Shown in pieces: positions 22,727-36,800 of a DNA stretch of 64,000 nt. This DNA is from Siphonodentalium dalli (Eukaryota; Mollusca; Scaphopoda; Gadilida; Siphonodentaliidae): positions 129,375,123 to 129,439,122 of the forward strand of contig CP136069.1 of NCBI GenBank assembly GCA_032622095.1, given 5' to 3'. Numbering within the stretch: the stretch's first letter is position 1; each line of letters opens with the position of its first letter. A program made the position numbers and the translations under genes. A model generated the notes under the pieces. The model had not been told where the DNA came from and made no database searches. It worked only from the letters and a program-made list of their open reading frames with translations.

Positions 22727-22882
22727 CACCGAGGAAATGACTTAATTTTATGCTTTTAAATAGTTCTAAAGCATCATTTTTGATGACGACCTTATTTTTT
22801 GCTCTCGGATGCAGCTTTCCGGTTGATGCAGCGAGTTCATCTCCCGAAAAAGAATAGTCGCACACACGACAAATATTATCTT
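22727..22882 (-). CDS. Candidate internal exon with CRVC zinc-type motif
   Basis: On the minus strand an acceptor-like AAACTTACAG precedes 22882. The frame then reads DNICRVCDYSFSGDELAAST, followed by a basic segment and DALELFKSIKLSHFL. A possible donor (CTCG followed by GTGTTT) is just before an in-frame TAA at 22724-22722. There is no in-frame ATG upstream, so if real it is an internal exon. A leading Cys-x2-Cys followed by a short helical-looking stretch resembles the N-terminus of many uncharacterised invertebrate zinc-binding proteins. No partner exons were found within a few kb, so this may be a relic. Confidence 0.3.
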
Positions 22883-23099
22883 CTGTAAGTTTATGTCGCG
22901 ACACGGGCCATATTGCGAAGCACAACAAATAACACGTGGGGACACCTGTCAATCATCGATGTATTTTTTAAAAATCCGTGACGTCATTTTGGGGAAGCTC
23001 TTCGCTGAATAGAAATGGTTTTGGCGACATTAGCTCCAGACTCTAGATTTCAAATATAGAGTCGACATTCACCCAGACTGAGCCCCATACTGCCAATTG

Positions 23100-23520
23100 A
23101 AACATGGGTGGCATGGAAAACGAATTTAAAAAGATATATGAGTGGATGGACAAAAATTCAAAAAATTTTAGATGAACAAAGAGGGATAACTCTTTAATGG
23201 AAAATGCAAACAACATAACTGAACCCTCTTTTGAAAGTCCTGCATACCATATCTCATCGAGATCTGATAACACATGGGTGAGATATATAAGCGGACGGAC
23301 GGAAATACAAAATTTTCAGATAAACAGAGGGATAATTCTTGAATGGAAAATGTGAACAATGTCAATGAACCATATTTTGAAAGCCCTCCTGGTGCCAAAC
23401 CTGCATACCAAATTTTATCGAGATCTGATAACCCATGATTGAGATATATCAGCCGACAGATGGACAGACAGACACCTTTAGTCCAGTTTATTTGGATGGG
23501 GGTATAATTATCTAGCTCAT
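23100..23520 (+). repeat. Tandem units of about 190 bp ending in ACAGACAGACACC
   Basis: The blocks AGAGGGATAACTCTTTAATG and AGAGGGATAATTCTTGAATG, and ATCGAGATCTGATAACMCAT, recur at about 23185/23328 and 23256/23419. The tail is GACAGATGGACAGACAGACA, then CCTTTAGTCC. Minus-strand ORFs here are repeat translations. Confidence 0.7.
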
Positions 23521-23529
23521 CCACTGCAT

Positions 23530-24240
23530 GCGATACAGTTTAGATATTACATTAGTGACGTAGGTTCCTGGCTCTGAGTCATGGTATATAGAGGATCTCG
23601 CAATTCTGTACAAAATTTATTAACACAGTGCAATAAAGTCGAATCGAATTGAGTGGACGACGTTAATAAATTTTGTATATAACTGCAATGAATTGGAGAT
23701 CCTTTTTATCACATAATCACATTTTAGCAACAAAAAAAATTATATCGAAACGGCTGCGGTTATTAAAATTAATATTGATTCCCTTATCACAACCAAGAAG
23801 TAAAGTCACCTTCAAGACCAAATATAGTCCCATTTTAAATGTGTCCTTTCATATTGATAAAATTGTTAAACCACCCTATCACCCATGTTTATAGTCAACA
23901 CTAAATAACCAGTGCTTGTCAGGGAGTCATAAATTTGAATGGTACCATAGGTGTGATACTTCTTTTCTGTTGGCAGGGTTTGAGCTGCCACTTGCCAAAT
24001 TTTCCAATGGCAAAAATAATACATATTTGGCAAATAATATTTTCATTTGACAAAAGTTTTGGCATGTCACTTTTTTAGTTCCTCAATAAAGTTGAAACAT
24101 ATTGGTCAATATATACCATTCCATTCAGGAATTTCTTACAATATAATTATATTAGTGGTGTTTTATTAGGTTTAGGAAAAGTTAACACCTCTGCCAAGAT
24201 GCAGTTAATCTTATAGCATTAGTATTGACGGGTGGATGGA
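23530..24240. other. No gene seen; region downstream of the transporter gene
   Basis: No recognised repeat or coding sequence. It lies beyond the putative polyadenylation signals of the minus-strand SLC16-like gene. Confidence 0.35.
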
Positions 24241-24249
24241 TTACTAGTA

Positions 24250-24329
24250 TTTATTGTGGTGGTGTTTATATAGCTATAATCCTCTTTTGATTTGGACTTC
24301 TGATGAAGCAACCCTTCTAAAATTTTATT
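24250..24329 (-). promoter_or_regulatory. Candidate polyadenylation signals of the SLC16-like gene
   Basis: On the minus strand AATAAA occurs at 24329-24324 and again at 24255-24250, about 385 and 460 nt past the stop codon. Either could end the transcript. Neither is supported beyond the hexamer. Confidence 0.3.
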
Positions 24330-24711
24330 GTTCAGTTCTTGGTTTATAGTTGTATGATAAACCACAACAGAGAGGCGAGAATAATTAATAACTAATTGCT
24401 TTCCTATCGATATCAAAAGTCGTTCAAACAGCGATTGTTGAAATACAAGACTCAATGTTGCACAAATTAATACTATATCAGTGATAGCATTTGGCAATTT
24501 CTAAAATAATTTTGGTCCAGTCTGTTGGCACACTAGAAATTAACAAAACAAGAGGGAGAAGTGTTTCATTTCAGGAATATGAAATATCTTATGTCACCTT
24601 GATGGCTAGTACCTAGACAGTCATCTCATCTTATATTTGTAGATACCATGTCATTGTAGATACCATGTCATCTCATGTCATATTTGTAGATACCATGTCT
24701 TCCTGCTGACG

Positions 24712-24833
24712 TCAATGATGTCTGATTTTGTAGCACACGTTGGTTATTATAAGAATGGTTGAGGCGACAAGCACTAATGATCCAATGAGATAGTAGGAAT
24801 AGTCATATCCATCAGATAAATCACGCAGCAAAC
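24712..24833 (-). CDS. SLC16-like exon 6 (122 nt, TM12, stop)
   Basis: Acceptor CTTGCAG before 24833. It encodes GLLRDLSDGYDYSYYLIG, the strongly conserved end of SLC16 proteins, then TM12 and a short tail ending YKIRHH and TGA (24714-24712). Beyond the stop, direct repeats of GACATGGTATCTACAA occur three times in the presumed 3' UTR (about 24585-24700). Confidence 0.92.
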
Positions 24834-27800
24834 CTGCAAGTTTAGAAAGATAGAAATGGTATGATGAATTGAACCACCACTTTGAATTTGATTGCTACTG
24901 ACATCAGCTGTGCAAGCTTGCTAATAGTTTGTCTGTCATTTGCAGAATGAGGTCTACAGAGAGTGCATTTAGTGATGCTATCCCGCATAGTGGGCTAGCA
25001 TCACCAAATTTACCCTCTGGGAACCTCATTGTGCTTAGGCCTCAACTGCTATGGGGAGACCCAGGATCCAATGGAAGTTCCTCAGTTGAAATTGGTGATG
25101 TTCACCCATTGGGCACCTCGATTATGCATTTTATCTGCTGCAAATTATGGGACATAGAAACTTCCCAGAATGGAAAAAGTAACTAAAAACAATGTTAATT
25201 TAAGACTGTATCTTCCCAGAAGATGAGGCCTAAGCAGAATGAAGTCCCCAGAGGGTTAATTTGGTGATGCTAGCCTGCTGTGCAGGATAGCATCATTAAA
25301 TTCACCCTCAGGGGGCCTCATTCTGCAAATGACAGACACCCTATTTGCAGGCTTGTAGCAGTGACATTTCTTTTTCATTATTTATCATTCCACTCCAGGA
25401 CCGGGAACCAACGTCATACTCAATGAGAGGCCAATCACGATCGGCAGATGTTAACCCATACCTTGGTGATAGTGATTAGCTATTTTCAGCTTGGATCGCT
25501 AAAATCCTATTTAAAAAAAAGGGCCACAACTCCATTACCCAAATTTGAATTCTATCTGTATTTTGGGCTGAGAAACCATACCAAATTTGGTTTCGATCAG
25601 ATAAATTTGTTTTGAGTTGAAGAAATTCAAGTGGTTATTGTTAACAATAATAAGCACTTTATTTTAGAGTTATCCATCTTACACCCGCAATTTGTCGTTT
25701 GAGACGTGGAAGTGTCCCACATCTCCGAAAATTAACACATTTCAAAAATCGATTTCTGATCACTCACTTTGAAGGGTGGGTTCCTCAACTAGAATCAAAT
25801 ATTTTTTACCCCCGAAGCCAAAGAAATAGTAATTTAGGGGTGCTTAATCGGATTGAGTACCTGACAGAGCTCTAAACAGGAAATGATAAGAAATTCACAA
25901 GCTATTCGAAGAATAGAACTATATCAGGGTTTCCTCCAAGGGGATATTAATGAGTCCGTATTGGGGAAACACATAACGTGACGGGACGACCATGTGTCGG
26001 GCGAAAATTTTGTTATTTGACACTGAAAAGTAGCCATTTCCTTGCACCTGAGTGTCCCAAAAAGCAATCCAAAGCTACGTATATTACATATAAGACTGCC
26101 GTCTGATTGAAGACTATATCAAGCTACAAGTTACAGTGTTTAAAAATTTATAACTTACAATAAGATTCCGACAGGTATAATGAAACTAAACACTAAAAAG
26201 CATCAATGCATTGTCCAATAATACCTAGCTGGGAGAATTGAATTAAGTATTTCCCAGAATTTCAAGTAGCTTCCGTGAAAATGAAACAGATATATTCCAT
26301 GTATTCTGTCAATCGTAAAACTATTTGTGCGCTGTGACGTCATATATACTGCAGGGTTTGTCTGTAGGATATATTTATAGCGGCGAAATATGAATGGTAG
26401 CGAAATCTTTCAAACTCGGAACGCGTAGCTTGTCAATAGTCTGTATTAGTCCAACAACTGACGACCGCTGCTATAGAGTTTTAGCCAACATGTTATAAAA
26501 TATAATTGAGTTTTGGCGGGAAATGGGAACATGTGCGCCGTTGTTTGTGATTGGGGACCCATGCGGGACAATGAAACTATTATTGACCGTACTTTGACTT
26601 TATCTCCATATATTGGGGGGGGGTATGTTTTTTGTGTTAATCCTCCATGCATGTAATATGGGTCAAATGAATGGCCTTGTCACTATGAATTCCCACTATA
26701 AAGACTGATTTGGGACAGGTTCCATATTATAATAGTACGATAGCACGGGATCTCGGAGGTAGATACCTCCTTCGGTAGGAGAACCGCCTGTTGGCGTATT
26801 TTGATCCCTACTCTGCCTAACTCAGCAATTCGGCATTCTTTGATCAAATTATGTAGTCGTACGATAGCACGGGATCTCCGAGCTGAGTACTTTCAACCAC
26901 AGAAATCCCGTGCAAAATAATATCCGTACTCAGCAGTCTGACATTCTTTGATGTTACCGCGACATTTATTACGTTGTATATAACGTCGCTATTTCAATGC
27001 ACACCAAACATTACGTTGTAGTTTTGGCGCTTTGATTGCAAAGGGTTATGCTGTACCGGTAACACACTGTGCTCAATTGACCCGCTTTTTCACCAGTATT
27101 CAGATTAACCCCCCGAACTCCCGTTGCAGCCGGATTTTTTATGACATATTGCTACTGACTTTTGGTACATGTATGAATCAAACAGATCATCTGCGAGGGG
27201 AATGGGTCCGTGGGACGGACCCGCAGCCGGCCTAGCGGAAACCCTGACTATATACATGACTTTATGGTGTGGTAAACAGCCAGTGTTTGCACTGGTGCAA
27301 AATTGTCTTTAGCCGGTCTTATTTTACCTATCCAAAATTATTCTGACGCATATTCTGGAAGATGAAGAATAACGCCTTATTATTAATTGTCATTATATAT
27401 ATATATATGAATTATTGGGACAAATTGAAAATGTTTGGTTCCAGTGTAGTTGGAATGTTTATGGCTCACTTTGTATAACTTCAGGATCGCATTAAGTGTC
27501 AGTTAATTTTCTCTATCTCTCATGTCATTGGTCCCGAAGGTCGGACTCAAACCATATTTCTCGGAAATGTAAGTCCAGCTTCTCCTTGAAATGGAGAACT
27601 GTCTTAACGTCTACTAATGGGAGGGCATTCCGTCTTTACATACACGCTGTGAAGATGTGTATTTCTAACGTCTTTATATTTGCACTGTATATGGAGCTTC
27701 CATGCATGTCCCCGAGTAGCAGTGTAGGTGTTCATTTGGAAAAATGCACCTGGATCTATGCCATATTCGCCATGTAACAACTTAAATGTCTCGATTGTCA

Positions 27801-30800
27801 GAACGAAACATCATGTATTTAATTGATGGTAAATTCAAGATAATCAGTCAAGTTTTATAGCTGAATTTATGCAGACTGTTCACCATGCACGTAGCTCTTC
27901 TTTGTACTTTCTCAAGTTTTTCTCAAAGTCCTACATAGTGCGGCTTCCAAAGAATGTTACAATTATACATACACAAGTACTAATTTTGTTCAAACAAAGG
28001 AACAACAATTATACTTGTCGAACAAATCTGTTAACTTTTATTATCATGATACAAACCTGCGACTGTAGGTCCTGTTGCAACACCAAGTCCTTGGAAACAC
28101 AACAATATGCCGAATGCACTTGTCAGCTTCTCTGCTCCTAGGATATCAATCAAAATTATAGATTTCTGTGAGATAATCATTCCAGAAAATAGTCCGTACA
28201 AAATATTTGTGACAGCAAACTGATAAAATTCCATACAGGAAGGCATTATTAAGAATAAAACACCAACGACGCTAACAATACAGCCATATAGAATAGATCG
28301 AAATGGACGCAGCTTCTTGGTATCCAGAAGGACAGACAGTGCAACCCTGCTTAATAAGTCGGTGACTCCCATCATTGAAAGAAGATACGCTGCATTCAGT
28401 TTTGTGATCCCTCTCGAATTAATCAGCGGAGGTGTAAACACATTGAAGGAATGGAATGCCAATGTAAAAATAGAAAGACATGAACAAAAACAAGTAAACT
28501 GGAAATTTTTTAAAAGGGTTACATCGATAAACGGTTTGGATTTGGAATTTTTCTCTGATTTTGATGCCAGCTTATGTTTTAGTTTAGCAAACAATCCTCT
28601 AGGCTCCTTCGGGGCATCGTGACCACTCGTTGTCATTTTTGGTTCTTCTTTGGGACTACTACCATTCTTTGTCATGGCTATTTTGACTGTACGCTGACCA
28701 GTCTTCGCACTTTCGAGCTCATCTTTGACTAGCATTTGTCTTGACTCGTCACTTTTCCTGTAATGTGAGTTTAAGGTGAAATTAGTCAATAAACGGAAAT
28801 TGTTCATTTGACCCTTTGTATCATGTAAGAAACTAACAATGTTGTCTTGAATTCTTGACTGTGAAAAAAATTCCCAAGCTTATGGAACAATCTTTAACAT
28901 GGTCAAAACCCATAACGATATTGAATAGACTATTTATAACTTATATCTAAATACCTAAATAGTGCATTTTAAGTTTAATAGCATCAGAACCATCATTTTT
29001 TATTATGAAATATTAATAAGTCTTCAGTGTTTGGTTCATGTTATGTGATTTCCAGGAACTCTTTCATCAATGGAAAATAACTACATGTGATTATTGCTCT
29101 ACAAACATATTTATAAGTGTTCTTTTTCACAGAATGCATCTACTTTAATAAGAAGAAAAAATTCACAATATATTGTGATTAAATTTTATATCAAGTTCAT
29201 GAAGAAAATGGCATTGGTTTCCATGGACATCAGTGTCTTCGAAAGCTACTGTTAAATCCACATATCTGAAGTACACTCTCACAAATAAATATCATAAAAA
29301 CCAAGTGACAGTTGGTTTATACCAAAACACACATGGCCCAATTCATATATGCAAGGCACTATTATTAAAATGTCTGTTTGCCCATTCTCTAACCAATGTA
29401 AACGAGAGGCCGATCACGATCGGCAGATGTTTAACCCATACCTTGGCGATAGCGATCTTTTTATGAGTGCAAGAATTTCAACAATTCACAGCGTACTATT
29501 ATTTATTAGTTTCATAGTGGAATCAGACATATTGAGCAACTTGCTCATTTAAACACAATAGGAAGATGGATATGACATTCGATTTCAACCTATTCGGTCA
29601 CTCCAACAGAGATACATGTATGTGTGATAGATTGATAAAGATAATTATACCCAAACACAGTCAGACAGATGCACCATAGGTGTTAAAGATAAAATTGTTA
29701 CAATATTAACATCATAATAACTCTATTTATTTAATTCTTACAATGGAACCTGAGTCATAACAGATTATGTTGTTGTGTTAGCTGCATAGTAAAAGTTATG
29801 GGATGATTGAGATTAGAGACCAACAAACACCTGAACATCTATATAAGTGAGGGGTGTATAGACCTTGATATTAAATATGATTGATAATGGTTGGATATAA
29901 AATATTTTAATACAGAATTATCAGATAACTAAAGGAGAGATATGAGAAGGGTCAAATTGAAAATATTAGAGTCATAACATTGGATCGCGTACAGCATACA
30001 TGTACCTATGGTTAATTTTATTCTAAGCTGATCATTGGAAAGATACAATGTCTGTAACAGCAGAAATATTATTAAATATTGGGTTAATATTCTCAAAACC
30101 ATTCAATCAATACCAAAATCTATAAGCATGAAGAATGTATCACAATCAACCTGAATGAGATTATAAAAGTGATTGGGTGAAAAATATTTGACCAAAAAGT
30201 CAGCTTCAAGAATACCAGAACCATTATTATTATCCTGCAGCCCAAATGCAATAGAGGGAATTTCAAAATAAGATATATCCTCAAATGATGAATATTCAAT
30301 TGGTGGCTTATAATTAATAGAAATTCTTAGTGAACCTGGCCTAAGGCGAAAGAGATAATTTAAAATCTGCGTATCAGATATTATGTGTCTATGGAATAGG
30401 TTAATTTTAATCCTGAAATACATGCAAGTGAAAAGTGGATCACGATCAACCTGGACATAGAATAGGAGAATGAACATATGATGTGTGGAGAGTGTTAATC
30501 ATTTTCAATGACATCATATGATGGAACTAATGTGTGGATAAATTGTTTTCTCAAGATAAGACAACAGTGTCTCTGTAAACAACAATTCTCTAAACAGCCA
30601 TGCTCCAGAACATCCTTCACATGGACAATGGACTATTTGTATTAATGCCATGAACATGTTTCAACAGGTTGGGTTAAATTACTATTGCACACAAACTGGA
30701 GTAAAGTATCATCAATCACTTAAATTTGACAGCTCTGGGAGCAGCAGTGGTTTAGCAAAGAGTATCCAGTGTCATTTTCTGATCCCAATAAAGCAGATTA

Positions 30801-33800
30801 CTGTGTAAAGTTGTTTGTCTTAAATTCTCACAGGGCATATACAATAGGTAGTAAATTACTTGAATTATAAAGGGCCATAACTCTGTTAAAATATATCGGA
30901 TCAAACCCAAATTTGAACTTGATCTGTATTTCGGGGTGAGGACCACATGTACCAAATTTGGTGTAGATCAGATGAAAAATGTTTTGAGTTCTAAGTAAAA
31001 ATAAGTTTGAAAAGGGTTAATTAATACCAAAAACCATACAGATAAAGAACGTGCTAAGAAAAACCTTGGTAAGAAATATGAGGCATATCAGAAGAAAACA
31101 GTTTGACTTAGATGGATCAGATAGCATTTGTGTGCAGGGTTAATTATTTTCTAAACCGATCAACCGATCGATACCAAAAACTATACAGGTGAGGGGTGTG
31201 TCATTATAAACCTACATATCAAATATGAAAACAATCGGACAAAAAATAATTTGGTTACAGCATCGGATAGCTCATGCCTATGTGCGGATGCAAAGTGTTA
31301 ATAATTTCTAAACCGATCAACCGATCGATACCAAAAACTATACAGGTGAGGAGTGTGTCATCATAAACATGGGAGTAAAAAATAACTCTAATTCCCATAA
31401 TACAGATTTACTGCTCTCAGAGCTAAACTGATACCACTGGTAATTAATTGTAGACTTCTATGGTTATCTGTTCAATTCTTAGTTGAAAAAGGGCCATAAC
31501 TCTGGTATAAAATGTTGGATATAACCCATATTCAAACTCGATCTGTATTTTGAGTTGAGAAACTCGCATACCAAATTTGGTTCCGATCAGATAAAAAAAA
31601 AATTGAGTTATGGCAGCATGCATGAATTCTAAGTCGAAAAAGGGCCATAACTCCATTGAAAAATATTGGATCAAACCCATATTCGAACTCGATCTGTATT
31701 TTGTGCTGACAAATTCATATACAAAATTTGGTTCCGATCAGATATAAAATGTTCGAGTTATCGCACCATGCGTAAAGTGTCTACAGACAGACAGACAGAC
31801 GGACGGACGGACGGACGGACTAACGACGAGTGGTCAATCCGGGCAACGACACTATGTTTACCATACTATGGTATGGGTAAACATAAAAATGTGGGTAGGT
31901 CATCTAATATTGTTTTATACTGGTATTTTTAGGTTCTGACAAAGATTGAATAACATCAATATATAAAGTATTTCATGTCCAGGTAGTGAGTGGGAAAAAT
32001 TTGTTTCTTCTTAATTTTGGCCTTTTTGTAAATTTCAAGCACAATTTCTGTAAATGGTTGCAACATGAATATACCCACTCCAATATCCAAACCATACCAT
32101 TAATCATCAGAAATATTCCATACATGGTGAAGTATATATTTTAATGCATATTCTGATTCCAAGATTAAATTTGAAGAATGATCAATATGGTTTAAAACTA
32201 CAACAGGCCTTCAATCCTCTATTTACTATATACTCATTGACGAGTAGTTACCCAAAAGGATATGTTCAGATAATAAGTTCAGATAACCATCGTTTGTTGA
32301 ACTTATTATCTGAACATTTCCAATCAATGAATAGGATTCCTTCTGCACTTTCTATTGTCTGTCATCTACCAAAATTTCTTGAACATCCCCCCAGATGAAT
32401 AATTGACCCATCCAATGCATACTTTTATAACTGAGTGGGAGAATCCATTTAGTAAAGAAAGGGTTAAAGGCAACAAATTGAGGCCAGCAGAACTCACCCC
32501 ATTCCTATGATTCTCAGGTGTAAACTGATTGGACGGAATAAACATCCACATACACACAAGTTCAAAGTCACTGCTCCAAGAAGAAGCATAGCACCAAAGA
32601 ACCCATAAAACTCTAGCACAATTTCTGTAAATGGCGGCAAAATGAATGTACCAACTCCAACACCAGCAACACCCAAACCAACAGCGAGACCTTTCTTCTT
32701 TTTGAAGTACTGATTAACCACAATCAGGCAAGGTGTATACGCCATGGACAGTCCAATACCTGAAGCAGAATGGGAGAGTTAAAAATTTAATTCTATACAG
32801 AAATAAATAGATATTTTGTGTTGTCAGACACATCCCTGGTCGCTGAAATTTTCTTTTAAAATGCATCGTTGAGCATTTTATCAATATTACCTGTTGGGAA
32901 CATTGGATGTGAACATTATTTTTTTTTCTGGAGTATGTTTTCCAGATTTTGAGGGGGAAAAAATGAGTAGCCTCCCTCCCTCATTTCAAAATTGAGACCT
33001 ATTGGCCTGAGAACAGATATTTTAACTAAGGTTTGGATATTTAATATTTTTCATGTCAGGCCTGGATATGATGCGGGTCACTTAACCCTTTCTATGCTAA
33101 ATGAATTTTCCCACTCCTGTTATAAAAGTATACATTGGAATGGTCTATTATTTATTTGGAGGGATGTACAGTTAATATAAACAGATAATAGAAGTGCAGA
33201 AGGAGTTCTATTTATTGAGGGGAATTTTCAGATAATAAGTTGAACTTATTATCTGAACATTTCCCATGGGATAACTACTCATCAATAATACTGAAGGTAT
33301 TATAGACCCCAGGGTTCGATGTGATTTTATGCCTAATTGAAGGTATTATAGACGCCAGGTTTGATGTGATTTTATGCCTAACTGAATGTATTATAGACCC
33401 CAGGGTTCGATGTGATTTTATGCCTAACTGAATGTATTATAGACCCCAGGGTTCAATGTGATTTTATGCCTAACTGAATGTATTATAGACCCCAGGGTTC
33501 AATGTGATTTTATGCCTAACTGAAGGTATTATAGACCCCAGGGTTCGATGTGATTTTATGCCTAACTGAAGGTATTATAGACTCCAGGTTTGATGTGATT
33601 TTATGCCTAACTGAAGGTATTATAGACGCCAGGTTTGATGTGATTTTATGCCTAACTGAATGTATTATAGACCCCAGGGTTCGATGTGATTTTATGCCTA
33701 ACTGAAGGTATTATAGACTCCAGGTTTGATGTGATTTTATGCCTAACTGAAGGTATTATAGACGCCAGGTTTGATGTGATTTTATGCCTAACTGAATGTA

Positions 33801-36800
33801 TTATAGACCCCAGGGTTCGATGTTATTTTATGCCTAACTGAAGGTATTATAGACCCCAGGTTCGATGTGATTTTATGCCTAACTGAATGTATTATACACC
33901 CCAGGTTCGATGTGATTTTATGCCTAACTGAATGTATTATAGACCCCAGGGTTCGATGTGATTTTATGCCTAACTGAATGTATTATAGACCCCAGGGTTC
34001 GATGTGATTTTATGCCTAACTGAAGGTATTATAGACCCCAGGTTCGATGTGATTTTATGCCTAACTGAATGTATTATACACCCCAGGTTCGATGTGATTT
34101 TATGCCTAACTGAATGTATTATACACCCCAGGTTCGATGTGATTTTATGCCTAACTGAATGTATTATAGACCCCAGGGTTCGATGTGATTTTATGCCTAA
34201 CTGAAGGTATTATAGACCCCAGGTTCGATGTGATTTTATGCCTAACTGAATGTATTATACACCCCAGGTTCGATGTGATTTTATGCCTAACTGAATGTAT
34301 TATAGACCCCAGGGTTCAATGTGATTTTATGCCTAACTGAATGTATTATAGACCCCAGGGTTCGATGTGATTTTATGCCTAACTGAATGTATTATACACC
34401 CCAGGTTCGATGTGATTTTATGCCTAACTGAAGGTATTATAGACCCCAGGTTCGATGTGATTTTATGCCTAACTGAATGTATTATACACCCCAGGTTCGA
34501 TGTGATTTTATGCCTAACTGAATGTATTATAGACCCCAGGGTTCAATGTGATTTTATGCCTAACTGAATGTATTATAGACCCCAGGGTTCGATGTGATTT
34601 TATGCCTAACTGAATGTATTATACACCCCAGGTTCGATGTGATTTTATGCCTAACTGAATGTATTATAGACCCCAGGGTTCGATGTGATTTTATGCCTAA
34701 CTGAATGTATTATAGACCCCAGGGTTCGATGTGATTTTATGCCTAACTGAAGGTATTATAGACCCCAGGTTCGATGTGATTTTATGCCTAACTGAATGTA
34801 TTATACACCCCAGGTTCGATGTGATTTTATGCCTAACTGAATGTATTATACACCCCAGGTTCGATGTGATTTTATGCCTAACTGAATGTATTATAGACCC
34901 CAGGGTTCGATGTGATTTTATGCCTAACTGAAGGTATTATAGACCCCAGGTTCGATGTGATTTTATGCCTAACTGAATGTATTATACACCCCAGGTTCGA
35001 TGTGATTTTATGCCTAACTGAATGTATTATACACCCCAGGTTCGATGTGATTTTATGCCTAACTGAATGTATTATAGACCCCAGGGTTCAATGTGATTTT
35101 ATGCCTAACTGAATGTATTATAGACCCCAGGGTTCAATGTGATTTTATGCCTAACTGAAGGTATTATAGACCCCAGGGTTCGATGTGATTTTATGCCTAA
35201 CTGAAGGTATTATAGACTCCAGGTTTGATGTGATTTTATGCCTAACTGAAGGTATTATAGACGCCAGGTTCAATGTGATTTTATGCCTAACTGAATGTAT
35301 TATAGACCCCAGGGTTCGATGTGATTTTATGCCTAACTGAAGGTATTATAGACCCCAGGGTTCAATGTGATTTTATGCTTAACTGAAGGTAATATAGACC
35401 CCAGGGTTCGATGTGATTTTATGCCTAATTGAAGGTATTATAGACCCCAGGGTTCAATGTGATTTTATGCCTAACTGAAGGTATTATAGACCCCAGGGTT
35501 CGATGTGATTTTATGCCTAATTGAAGGTATTATAGACCACAGGGTTCAATGTGATTTTATGCCTAACTGAAGGTATTATAGACCCCAGGGTTCGATGTGA
35601 TTTTATGCCTAACTGAAGGTATTATAGACCACAGGGTTCAATGTGATTTTATGTCTAACTGAAGGTATTATAGACCCCAGGTTCGATGTGATTTTATTCG
35701 AGAACAGCTTGTTGAAAACAAATCTTGCTATGTTTAGGTACTCATTTCTCTGAAAATAAGATGTTCGTCATTGGAATGTTCACAATCTGTAGACGCTGTC
35801 TACTGTCCATTCCAACTTTTCACGTTCTACACCTCGAATTACAGTACCATGAAAACGCATACAAATAATTACTTTCGTTCATCCACAGTTCAGGTGGTAA
35901 ACACTAATTGTTTGGGACCATGTTTACAGTTCTTGCTCTGTATCACAATATGTTAGACTATATTCTACATGTCTTCAAACATTTAATATGTTATCAGAAT
36001 GATTCATAATCTGTAGCTAAACATAAGTTTATTCAAAGTATATAAAAAAAATCTTTTTATTCAGCAGTTATTTATGTGTCAGAAACATCTTCTTTTTTTT
36101 TTCTTTTGGCAAGATCAAATTTTACTTAAAAATAAACTGGAAAAATAAACTATAATTTCACTTCAATCGGATATGCAGAATGCTAATAAAGTAACACTTT
36201 GAAGAAAAACAATGGTAATTTCCTATGTTTGACCTATGTTTGTGATAGTTGCTACTTAACTCTGAAAATTGGTTCCAATTATGAAGGACTATATTGTTGT
36301 ACCAAAAGCATAATACCAACAGCGTTCATATTTAGTTTTATTTAAATCTAAATTGACAACAAAACAGTAAAAAAAATTGTAAGCCAAATATGCTTAACAG
36401 GCAAATAAAACACGACCAAGATAGCACAATAAAACTAAGAATAAAAGCTAATTTTTACAATTGATCTTTAATATTTATTGTACACTTGTATTTTCAACTT
36501 ATTCGATGTAATAAACTGTGAACATGTTTTGTTGAGAAACCGACGTGTGTTCTGTGCTCAAGTTTCTGCACAAAGTATCAAAAAAATAATCTGTGACTCA
36601 AAAATTAAATGGGCATTATAAGGACAAAGAAAGGTGATCTTTTGAATGTTTTAATGACAGACCCAAATTCAAAACCTTATAAAACTGCCCCTTTTGAAAG
36701 TCAATATCTGACCCACATCCTATACTGTGTTCGCAGTGCAGGTGACATACATGATGTTCACCTCAACCATGAAACCAGAACTATAAAATAAAAGCATTAT

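Noticed and set aside
22979-22986. Perfect TGACGTCA (CRE-like) site
   Set aside because: An 8-bp palindrome is expected by chance and no transcription start is supported nearby.
24219-24497. Minus-strand 92-codon ORF just past the transporter stop
   Set aside because: Falls in the likely 3' UTR, spans a candidate AATAAA and has no recognisable domain.
26737-26960. GTACGATAGCACGGGATCTC duplicated block as an RNA gene
   Set aside because: Repeated only within hAT-like element A, with no conserved fold that I could draw.
27869-28141. Plus-strand ORF overlapping exon 5
   Set aside because: Antisense of the transporter exon with no motif.
28758-28807. ATG-initiated extension of SLC16-like exon 5 (MNNFRLLTNF...)
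   Set aside because: Lies upstream of a good acceptor (CTCACATTACAG). The phase with exon 4 requires the exon to start at 28757.
32107-32125. CTGATGA on the minus strand as a hammerhead ribozyme core
   Set aside because: No stem II or GAAA follows; only the heptamer matches.
34004-35112. Repeated 66-codon ORFs reading MILCLTE.IIDPRF...
   Set aside because: They are translations of the 45-bp minisatellite, which is a multiple of three; they stop where a 46-bp unit shifts the frame. No start context or homology.
33290-35697. CRISPR-like array
   Set aside because: Direct repeats have no unique spacers; the whole unit is repetitive and the context is eukaryotic.
33290-35697. GGTTCGA motifs as tRNA B boxes
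   Set aside because: They are part of the minisatellite unit (GGGTTCGATGTG), with no A box or cloverleaf.
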